64,000 nucleotides of DNA from Geomonas agri (lineage in GTDB: Bacteria; Desulfobacterota; Desulfuromonadia; Geobacterales; Geobacteraceae), in the NCBI RefSeq assembly GCF_020179605.1, contig NZ_JAINZO010000002.1, positions 1,302,001 through 1,366,000 on the forward strand. Reading direction: 5' to 3'. The translations under genes were made by a program, and so were the position numbers. Positions 25,775-32,836 of the stretch are shown one piece after another; position 1 is the stretch's first letter, and every line of letters starts with the position of its first letter. The notes beneath the pieces are model-generated. The model was not told where the DNA came from. It was given only the letters and a program-made list of their open reading frames with translations, and ran no database searches.

Positions 25775-27271
25775 ATGGAAAGCTACAAGGAAATTGTCGC
25801 TCTCGTCCTCGCGGTAGCCACCGCCTTTTTCTGCCTGCTCTGGTTCTTGCTCCCACCTGTGCGCCTGGTCTGGCGCTGCCTCTCCATCCAGGAAAACCTC
25901 CCCGTTTTGAACACGCTCAAGGCCTGCTATGACTCCGCCTGGCCCTTTCATCCTGCCATGTTCAGAAGACAGATGCGGCTTTGGCTGGAACTGCGACTTT
26001 TGCACCCCAAGCCGCGCTGGGAGCCCAAGTGGTTCTTCGACGCCAGGACCAAGCGCTACCAGTTGCAGTACGACGACACCGCGTACCGGCAGGACGTGGC
26101 CGAGTGGAAACGCTCCACCCGCGCCAAGTTCGGAGCGCTCAAGATCAAGGAGCGGGAGCCGGTGATCGAGGTGGTGGACGTCTTCCGCCTCAACGACGCC
26201 GGCACCAAGGACGGCATCAAGCAGTACCTGCTCGCCGTGTCGGAATTGAGACTGTCGCAGGATGAGCAGGCCTCCTTTCTCTGCAGCGTAAAGATCGAGC
26301 ACGGTTTTTTGCTGCCGCTGAACCTCCTGGCGGGGCTCATGTCCCGTTTCGCCGACGACTGGGACCCGATCATCTCCTGCTACGACCGCCTGGCCAACCA
26401 CGCTTTCTCGGCACAACAGATGACCATCTTCAACCTGTGGCTTTTGTGGGGACCGAGCGTGCCCATCTGCAGCTGCGACCAATGGGACGGGCCGGTGACG
26501 CTGCAGTACGGCTTCGGTGACGAGAACAACTCGGTGCGGGTGCGGGTACGGGACGAGAGGAAGGATGAACTGCTGGCGGACCTGCGCAAGGCGGTGGCGG
26601 CACGGAGCAGCACCCCCCACCCCGCCCTGTACGCCAGCATCACCGGGCGGCTGTGGCCGCCGAGCAGCTTCTTCCAAGGGGAGATCTGCGGCGCACAGCA
26701 GGAACTTTTAAATCCCGACCGCGAGGCCTTCATCCTCGAGTACGAGGGGCACAGCGTGATCGGTAACCCGGCCAGTTCCAGGCTTTTCTATACGGGGTAC
26801 GTGTGGGCGCTCTTCGTGGTGGGAAGGGAGCAGAAGCCGTCAGGGGAGCAGGTGCGCCAGGAGCCGTGGCTGCACGTGATCCCATTTTTCGAGCAAGGCA
26901 ACATCGTGGACGAGTCCTGCTACAACATGGCCAAGCTGCAGCTGGCGCTCAAGGTGATCAACTTCGTGAAGACCAGCGGCCACCTGGAGGCCGACCCGGG
27001 GCTTGCCCCGCTGAGGCTGTGGTACGTGTGTGCCCTGGACGACTCCGGGTGCGGGCGGGACATCGAGGTGGTCCCGAAAGGAAAGACCATCCGGAGGACC
27101 CTGGAGGAACTGCTGTCGGAGAGCGAGCATCGGCCGCTCAAAAAGCGGATCATCACCGACGACCACGGCTACTGCCAATTCCTGTCGGGGTGCCACCTGT
27201 CCAAGGTGGTCTCCGGGCTCTTCGACACCGTCGCGGGCGCCCCCGGGCGCGGGGGGAGCCGGCAGGGTTAG
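25775..27271 (+). CDS. Membrane-anchored protein of unknown function
   Basis: A 498-residue protein starting at ATG 25775 behind GTGGAGG. A single N-terminal membrane helix spans about residues 8-28, and a long soluble region follows that lacks any motif I recognise. The middle includes 'WDPIISCYDRLANHAF' and a run of aromatic-rich segments, and it reads as a mixed alpha/beta domain or two. The frame is open 105 bases further upstream but has no ribosome site there. It stands between a hybrid kinase and a converging DUF4337 gene whose end overlaps it by 4 bases. GC and codon use match the chromosome. Function unknown. Confidence 0.8.
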   Translation: MESYKEIVALVLAVATAFFCLLWFLLPPVRLVWRCLSIQENLPVLNTLKACYDSAWPFHPAMFRRQMRLWLELRLLHPKPRWEPKWFFDARTKRYQLQYDDTAYRQDVAEWKRSTRAKFGALKIKEREPVIEVVDVFRLNDAGTKDGIKQYLLAVSELRLSQDEQASFLCSVKIEHGFLLPLNLLAGLMSRFADDWDPIISCYDRLANHAFSAQQMTIFNLWLLWGPSVPICSCDQWDGPVTLQYGFGDENNSVRVRVRDERKDELLADLRKAVAARSSTPHPALYASITGRLWPPSSFFQGEICGAQQELLNPDREAFILEYEGHSVIGNPASSRLFYTGYVWALFVVGREQKPSGEQVRQEPWLHVIPFFEQGNIVDESCYNMAKLQLALKVINFVKTSGHLEADPGLAPLRLWYVCALDDSGCGRDIEVVPKGKTIRRTLEELLSESEHRPLKKRIITDDHGYCQFLSGCHLSKVVSGLFDTVAGAPGRGGSRQG

Positions 27272-27858
27272 GAAAGGGCCTTGACCAGGGCGGTCGGGTG
27301 CAGCGCCAAGCCGAAAAGGCCGGCGATCCCCATGACCATGCCGAAAGCTGCGAAGGCCAGCGCCAGGTAGAGGAGTTTCCTTTTCCCGGTCAGCGAGGTG
27401 ATGGCCAGCATTGCGAGCGAGACCGCCAGGGTGGCGTCGGAGAGGTCGAACTGGTCGTCGCGGTAGTTTAAGTCGTCGTACTGCTTGCCCAGGCCGTTGG
27501 CCTTGTCGGCGAGCTTGGCTTCCTCCACCTTGTAGCGGGCGATGTTGTCGCTGTACTGTTTCTGCTGGGCCGCCAGGGGTGCCGAAACCTTCCCCGGCGC
27601 CAGGGACTCGAGGGCCGATACCTGGTTCAGTCCCAGCTCGGCCAGGTGCTGCTTCAGTTTCTTGGCCTGGTACTCGTTCCAGGCATCAACCTGGTCCGAT
27701 TTTGCCTGCAGCATGGCCTGGACGATGTTGTCGTCCTTCACCTTGCACACCGCCATGAACACCGAGATGAGCGCCACTGCGATGGCGACCCAGTTGTTGA
27801 GGGCATTCTTCGCTTCGGAGTAGTCGAGACGTTCTTGCAAGTTGTTCAGTTCTGACAT
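27268..27858 (-). CDS. DUF4337-family membrane protein
   Basis: A 196-residue protein that fits DUF4337. It has an N-terminal membrane helix (about 21-40) with 'NNWVAIAVALISVFMAV', a central charged helical region ('MLQAKSDQVDAWNEYQAKK', probably coiled coil), and two C-terminal helices (about 140-160 and 163-188). The biochemical role of the family is not known. It has its own GGAGAGG site and is transcribed alone toward the 25775 gene, overlapping its 3' end by 4 bases. Confidence 0.85.
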   Translation of the reverse strand: MSELNNLQERLDYSEAKNALNNWVAIAVALISVFMAVCKVKDDNIVQAMLQAKSDQVDAWNEYQAKKLKQHLAELGLNQVSALESLAPGKVSAPLAAQQKQYSDNIARYKVEEAKLADKANGLGKQYDDLNYRDDQFDLSDATLAVSLAMLAITSLTGKRKLLYLALAFAAFGMVMGIAGLFGLALHPTALVKALS

Positions 27859-28017
27859 CAGTTTCCTCTCCTTTGGAACCGCGGGGAGAACTGGCTCCGC
27901 GGGTGCCAGTCCCCTTCGTTGCTGGATGCTGGAAAGAAAGCATTATAAAAGACCGTTGCTTACCATCGGATGACAAAAGGATGGCAAATACGTCATCTTA
28001 AGGCAGGCATGCTACGT

Positions 28018-28050
28018 CAAAGGGGGAGCCGTAATCCGGCTCCCCCTTTT
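28018..28050 (-). terminator. Terminator hairpin after the mgtA-EIIA operon
   Basis: AAAGGGGGAGCC and GGCTCCCCCTTT form a 12-bp stem around GTAATCC. The mgtA-EIIA operon, read on the minus strand, ends 15 bases before it. The trailing T run is short in both directions, so it may be a weak or bidirectional terminator. Confidence 0.6.
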
Positions 28051-28064
28051 GCTGTAACTGCGCG

Positions 28065-28856
28065 TCATTTCCCTCCGGACGTCTTGAGGGCGAGACAGTC
28101 GATGAGGTGGCGTTCCCCGGTGAAGGAGGCCTCCTTGCGTTTGACGATGCGCCAGCCGCCGGTGTTGAAGGCGCTGTGCCCGGTCAACTCCCCGGCCAGC
28201 CCCTGGAAGCCTTCCAGGAGCTCCACCAGAGCCTGGTCGTGGCCGAGCACCACCGGTTTCAGACCGTCGCCCACCAGGATGGTGATCGGTTCTACGATCA
28301 GGTTGGCCAGGTCGTAGGGAGCGGGTTCCACCGCGGCTGCCCGTCCCTGCAGGCGGATCATCCGGGCGCGGGAGTCGGGGCCGACGGTTCCCTTGGTGGT
28401 ACTGATCAGGTCGAGCAGGTGGTCGCGGATGTCGTTCAGGCTGTCGGCCGCGTTGAGCCGCTCGATCTCCGGGTAGATCTCCAGGGCCTTGGCCAGGAGG
28501 GAAACCTCGCGCAGGTAGTTGCTGCGCTGGTTCTCCGGGACCAGGTACATGGCGATCACCTTGACCGGCTTGCCGTCCGGTGAGCCGTAGTCGATCCCCT
28601 TCGGGCTCCAGCCGACGACGCAGATCAGGTCTTCCTCGAAGGGGACGCGGGCGTCGGGGCAGGCCCATCCCTTGCCGAGAGCAGTCTTGGACGTCCCCTC
28701 CTTAGCGAGGATCAGCCCCGCTACGTCGGTGTCGGGCGGCAGCGACGGCACGGCCTCGAGGATGTGGGCCAGGAAGCGCAGCGCATCTTCCTTGTCGTAG
28801 TCGTCAGGTATCTCGAGGAGACGTCCTTCCTGTAGTGCGTCGAGCAAGCTGTCCAT
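28065..28856 (-). CDS. EIIA-like (PTS type 2) protein without the phosphorylatable histidine
   Basis: A 263-residue protein whose first 150 residues follow the PTS EIIA (PtsN/mannitol-fructose type) fold: 'LLDALQEGRLLEI', 'AKEGTSKTALGKGWACPDAR', 'VGWSPKGIDYGSPDGKPVK' and 'LVPENQ'. In active EIIAs the third piece of this consensus reads 'AIPHAR'; here it is 'ACPDAR', so the phospho-His is replaced by Asp68. The last 100 residues form an extra domain I do not recognise. The start overlaps the mgtA stop (TGATG), so the two are made together under the M-box riboswitch. The likely role is regulatory, perhaps controlling the Mg2+ pump, not sugar transport. Confidence 0.85.
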   Translation of the reverse strand: MDSLLDALQEGRLLEIPDDYDKEDALRFLAHILEAVPSLPPDTDVAGLILAKEGTSKTALGKGWACPDARVPFEEDLICVVGWSPKGIDYGSPDGKPVKVIAMYLVPENQRSNYLREVSLLAKALEIYPEIERLNAADSLNDIRDHLLDLISTTKGTVGPDSRARMIRLQGRAAAVEPAPYDLANLIVEPITILVGDGLKPVVLGHDQALVELLEGFQGLAGELTGHSAFNTGGWRIVKRKEASFTGERHLIDCLALKTSGGK

Positions 28857-31534
28857 CAGTCACCTCCAAAGCGGTTGAAGAACCAAGTCTTCACGAAGTG
28901 GGTCAGTACCGAGTAGGCCACCAGGAACCCGATGATCCAGACCCAGTAGACCGGCGGCAGCGGCACCAGGTTGAGCGCCGCGGCGAAGGGGGAATAGGGG
29001 AGCCAGGCGCCGATAGCCATGATGCCCAGGGTGGTCAGGGTCATGGGGAGCGAGGCGCAGCTGCCGAAGAACGGGATGCGGCGGGTCCTGATGATGTGCA
29101 CGATCAGGGTCTGGGTCAACAGCGACTCCACGAACCACCCGGTCTGGAACAGCTTGGCGAGCCCCTCCTGCTGCAGTGCGGTAACGCCGGGTGCGTTGTA
29201 GGCGGCGCACCCGAAAACGTACCACATCAGCGCGAAGGTCGCGTAGTCGAAGAGCGAACTGATCGGGCCGACGCAGAACATGAAGCGCTTGATGTTCTCG
29301 ATATTCCACTTGAGCGGCTTGGCCACCAGTTCCGGGTCGACGCGGTCGGTCGGGATCCCGGTCTGGGAGAAGTCGTACAGGAGGTTGTTGGTCAGGATCT
29401 GCACTGGTTGCATGGGGAGGAAGGGGAGCAGGTAGCTCGCCCCCATCACCGAGAACATGTTGCCGAAGTTGGAGGAGGCCCCCATCCGGATGTACTTGAC
29501 GATGTTGGCGAACACCCGGCGCCCTTCCATGATCCCCTCTTCGAGCACCAGGAGGCTCTTCTCCAGGAGCACGATGTCGGCGGTCTCCTTGGCGACGTCG
29601 ACACCGGAGTCGACGGAGATGCCGACGTCGGCAGCTTTCAGTGCCGGGGCGTCGTTGATGCCGTCTCCCAGGAAGCCGACCACGTGGCCGCTGGCGCGCA
29701 GGCTGCGCACGATCTGCTCCTTCTGGGCGGGGGAGAGCTTCACGAAGATGTCCACGTCCTGCACCACGGCGGCGAAATCCTCAGGGCTGATGCGCGAGAG
29801 CTCGGCGCCGGTCAGCATACGGTCGGCCTTGAGGCCAACGTTGGTGCAGACCCTCTGGGTGACCAGGCCGTTGTCGCCGGTCAGGACTTTAACCCGCACC
29901 CCGGCTTCCTGCAATAGCCCGAGCGCCTCGCTGGCCTGCGCCTTGGGCGGATCGAAGAAGGCGATGAAGCCCAAAAGGATCATCTGCGACTCGTCCTTCA
30001 CCTCGAACTGGGTCTTCTCGCGCGGGAACTCGCGGTATGCGATGGCGAGGACGCGGAAACCGTCGCGATTGTGGCGCTCCACTTCCTCGAACAGGTTGTC
30101 CCTGATCATGTCGAATAGAGGATAGACCTCCTCGCCGATCTGGTAGTGGCTGCAGCACTCGTAGATCTCCTCCACCGCACCCTTGCAGATGAGCACGTGG
30201 TCATCCTCGAAGTCAACCACCACCGACATGCGCCGGCGCTGGAAGTCGAAGGGAAGCTCGTCCACCAGGCGGCAGAGCTGCACGTTCATGTCGGTGTGAT
30301 CGAGGATGGCGCGGTCGATCAGGTTCCTAAGCCCGGTCTGGTAGTGGCTGTTCAGGTAGGCGTAGGTGAGGACGTCCTCGCTGGTGCGTCCGGTCAGGTC
30401 GACATACTTCTCAAGGACGACCTTGTCCTGGGTGAGGGTGCCGGTCTTGTCGGTGCACAGGATGTCGATGGCGCCGAAGTTCTGGATCGAGGGGAGCCGC
30501 TTGATGATGACCTTCTTGGCCGCCATGGTGAGTGCGCCCTTGGCGAGGTTGACGGTCACGATCATCGGGAGCATTTCCGGGGTGAGGCCGACGGCGATGG
30601 AGAGGCCGAAGAGGAGGGCATCTACCCAGTTCCCCTTGGTCATGCCGACGATCATGAAGACCGCGGCGGTCATCACCAGCATGAAGCGGATCATGAGCCA
30701 GGTGAAGGAGCGGGTCCCCTTGTCGAAGCTGGTCTCCTCTGGCTTCTCGGCGAGCGAGGCGGAGATGGAGCCGAACAAGGTGCGCACGCCGGTGTTGACC
30801 ACGACGGCGCGAGCCGAGCCGCTGTTGACACTGGAGCCCAGGTAGCAGGCGTTGGGAAGCTCCCAGGCAGAGAGCCCTGCCTCGTGCTCTTTGTCCACCA
30901 GCGCGCTTTTTTCCACCGGCATCGATTCGCCGGTGAGCGCGGACTGGCTGACAAAGAAGTCCTTGGCGGAGAGGAGCCGCACGTCGGCGGGGATGATGGA
31001 GCCCGCCATGAGGAGCACGATGTCGCCAGGGACCACGTCCGAGATGCGGATCTCGGTCTCCTCGCCGTCTCTCAAGACCAGGGTGCGCGACTGCACCCTC
31101 TTGCCCAGCGCCTCGACCGCCTGACCGGAGCGGCGGTCCAGAATGAAGGAAAGTCCGACGCTCAGGATGATCATGGCGGTGACGATGGCGGCGGACTTGG
31201 TCTCGCCGACGGCGCCGGAAAGAACGGCGATCACCAGGAGCTGGATGACGAGCGGACTCTTGCAGCGCTCCAAAAGGTCGGCCAGGACGCTGAGGCGCTT
31301 GGCGTGGGCCAGTTCGTTGGCGCCGTACTCGTCGAGGCGCTTTTCGGCCTCCTCGGTGCTGAGCCCTTCCTTGGCCTTGGTGTCGAGCTCCTTCAGCGTG
31401 TCGCGCACCGACATGGAGCAGAGCTCGACCAGGCGGCGTTCGCATGCCCCCTGGATGGCGGTCTTCGGCGCCGTCGCACGCTGGGCGGGAGCCTGCTGCT
31501 TCGCGGAGCGCCCGGTGGGTATATTGGAAAACAT
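28856..31534 (-). CDS. mgtA: Magnesium-translocating P-type ATPase
   Basis: An 892-residue P-type ATPase of the MgtA/MgtB group. It has an N-terminal cation-ATPase domain ('DEYGANELAHAKR'), an actuator with 'ALTGESMPVEK', phospho-Asp362 in 'DKTGTLTQDK', the hinge 'GDGINDAPALKAADVGISV', and about ten membrane helices. It imports Mg2+ into the cytoplasm. I chose ATG 31534 because GGAGAAGGAAGG lies 6 bases upstream; a GTG at 31558 would add eight residues that include this site. An M-box riboswitch and terminator lie 430-640 bases upstream on the same strand, so expression should rise when Mg2+ is low. The next gene overlaps its stop. Confidence 0.95.
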   Translation of the reverse strand: MFSNIPTGRSAKQQAPAQRATAPKTAIQGACERRLVELCSMSVRDTLKELDTKAKEGLSTEEAEKRLDEYGANELAHAKRLSVLADLLERCKSPLVIQLLVIAVLSGAVGETKSAAIVTAMIILSVGLSFILDRRSGQAVEALGKRVQSRTLVLRDGEETEIRISDVVPGDIVLLMAGSIIPADVRLLSAKDFFVSQSALTGESMPVEKSALVDKEHEAGLSAWELPNACYLGSSVNSGSARAVVVNTGVRTLFGSISASLAEKPEETSFDKGTRSFTWLMIRFMLVMTAAVFMIVGMTKGNWVDALLFGLSIAVGLTPEMLPMIVTVNLAKGALTMAAKKVIIKRLPSIQNFGAIDILCTDKTGTLTQDKVVLEKYVDLTGRTSEDVLTYAYLNSHYQTGLRNLIDRAILDHTDMNVQLCRLVDELPFDFQRRRMSVVVDFEDDHVLICKGAVEEIYECCSHYQIGEEVYPLFDMIRDNLFEEVERHNRDGFRVLAIAYREFPREKTQFEVKDESQMILLGFIAFFDPPKAQASEALGLLQEAGVRVKVLTGDNGLVTQRVCTNVGLKADRMLTGAELSRISPEDFAAVVQDVDIFVKLSPAQKEQIVRSLRASGHVVGFLGDGINDAPALKAADVGISVDSGVDVAKETADIVLLEKSLLVLEEGIMEGRRVFANIVKYIRMGASSNFGNMFSVMGASYLLPFLPMQPVQILTNNLLYDFSQTGIPTDRVDPELVAKPLKWNIENIKRFMFCVGPISSLFDYATFALMWYVFGCAAYNAPGVTALQQEGLAKLFQTGWFVESLLTQTLIVHIIRTRRIPFFGSCASLPMTLTTLGIMAIGAWLPYSPFAAALNLVPLPPVYWVWIIGFLVAYSVLTHFVKTWFFNRFGGD

Positions 31535-31963
31535 GAACATCCTTCCTTCTCCTATCACATCCGTGCTGCTGGGTGGCCGCCTGCGCGCGGCGGACCACGG
31601 CCTTGCTTCGACAAGCCTAACAGGCTGCCGGCAAACCGGTCACGCGAGGAGGCGCCTGGTCCGGGAGTGAGCGCGCGAGCGGAAGACGTCGCAGTTCGCA
31701 CCCCGGCCTGCACGCGGCTTGGCGGACGAACTGCCGCCGATGCGTGAACCGATCGATGATTGCACTAATGAGGGAGTGTACGATAACTCCCCGCTGCTTC
31801 TTTAAGTCCCGTTCTTGGGCGGAAAGCGGGTCAAAGCAGGCAGGGAAGGAGGATGGCTTTGAGAGGAGGCTAGCGCCGCAGGAACGGGATGGGTAACGGA
31901 TATTCGCTACTATGACTGTCCAATTTGTAGAACCACCACCTTTTATGTGTGACGTGAAGGTAC
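31535..31963 (-). other. Long leader between the riboswitch terminator and mgtA
   Basis: About 430 bases of GC-rich DNA separate the riboswitch terminator from the mgtA start. Open frames here on both strands lack ribosome sites and good codon use. It is transcribed as a 5' leader if the riboswitch reads through. I see no further clear structure. Confidence 0.4.
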
Positions 31964-31992
31964 GAAAAAAGGCCACGGGAGAACCCGGGCCT
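31964..31992 (-). terminator. Riboswitch-controlled intrinsic terminator
   Basis: On the minus strand AGGCC-CGGG-TTCT-CCCG-TGGCCT forms a strong hairpin (forward 31970-31992) followed by TTTTTT (31970-31965). It lies 16 bases after the 3' end of the M-box, the position expected for Mg2+-dependent transcription termination. Confidence 0.85.
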
Positions 31993-32007
31993 GAACGTCT
32001 GCCTGTG

Positions 32008-32170
32008 ATTCCCCTCTCGTAGGTTTTCGGCAGTGCACAACGTAGGTCGCGGGGACCAGCTACCTTAAGTAAAGCCTTAATCCGGCAATACCTGGTCTAC
32101 CCATTGGCGTCTTTCGACGTTTCCGGGCAGTAGCCTGTGTTTGTGCAAACGCCTCATCTTAACGAGGAAT
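32008..32170 (-). ncRNA. M-box (ykoK) magnesium riboswitch
   Basis: On the minus strand the M-box core strings appear in order: GATGAGGC (32158-32151), GCTACTGCCC (32134-32125), GTCGAAAGACGCCAATGGGT (about 32118-32099) and GTGCACTGCCGAAAACCTACGA near 32035-32018. The P1 strands ATTCC..TCGT and ACGA..GGGGAAT close the element at 32170 and 32008. This matches the consensus 'GCUGCUGCC...AAAGACGCCAAUGGG' closely. Bound Mg2+ folds the RNA so that the following terminator forms and mgtA is switched off. No annotated gene overlaps it. Confidence 0.92.
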
Positions 32171-32374
32171 TCGGTGCTGCTATGCGAATGTCGCCAGGGC
32201 CGGACGGGTCTGCGGACGGTATTCCAGCGGTCTGACCAAAAATTTGTAACAGGTTTGGGTGCGGGTGGCAAGCAAAAAGTAAGGCGTGGCGTGGTCATCA
32301 CCCCGAACGGCGAAGGCCACCGTGGTGAGCCGCGGTGGCCTTTGTCTGCGGAAGACGTGGTGCCGGACGGGATG

Positions 32375-32647
32375 CTAATGGCCCGGCTTGTTCAGATCGT
32401 CCAGGATGCCGTTGGCCTCTTGCAGCTTTTCGTGGAGTTTTTTCAGCTCGGCAGCGGTATAGACCTTGCTACCCTTGTTGATCTCTCCCTGCAGTTTTGC
32501 AATTTTCTGCTGGATGCTGTCCACCTCGTTTTTGCAGTTCTTCGAGATGAGCAGGCACTCGTCCTTGCCGCCCGTGTCTCCGGCATAGGTCGGTACGCTG
32601 CCCAGAGCCAGGAAACCTGCCATCACAACCAGAGCAATCCTTTTCAT
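32375..32647 (-). CDS. Small exported coiled-coil protein
   Basis: A 90-residue protein with a signal peptide (1-22, 'MKRIALVVMAGFLALG' to 'TYA'). The mature part has two Cys in 'DECLLISKNCKNE' and a long amphipathic helix ('IQQKIAKLQGEINKG' to 'LKKLHEKLQEANGIL'), which looks like a periplasmic coiled coil. It has a GGAGG site and is followed by a GC-rich hairpin (AAGGCCACCG with CGGTGGCCTT, 32311-32342). I do not recognise the family. It lies alone between the mgtA riboswitch and the fusion protein gene. Confidence 0.78.
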   Translation of the reverse strand: MKRIALVVMAGFLALGSVPTYAGDTGGKDECLLISKNCKNEVDSIQQKIAKLQGEINKGSKVYTAAELKKLHEKLQEANGILDDLNKPGH

Positions 32648-32836
32648 CGTGCGCCTCCTGTCTGTGAGATTTCCGGAAATGGATGTAACGACCTCGCCGC
32701 CTGTGTCATTGCTGAAAATCTGGCTGGCTGTGACGGGGCGGTTTCAGGTCGATAGAGCAATTATCTCACATAATGACCTTGCAGGGTAGTGCTTAAGAGC
32801 ATGACAGGCGAATGGCCCGCCCCTTTTGGCAGCGGG

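Noticed and set aside
31617..31976. A 119-residue minus-strand ORF between the riboswitch and mgtA
   Set aside because: No ribosome site; its start overlaps the riboswitch terminator and the sequence shows no known domain.
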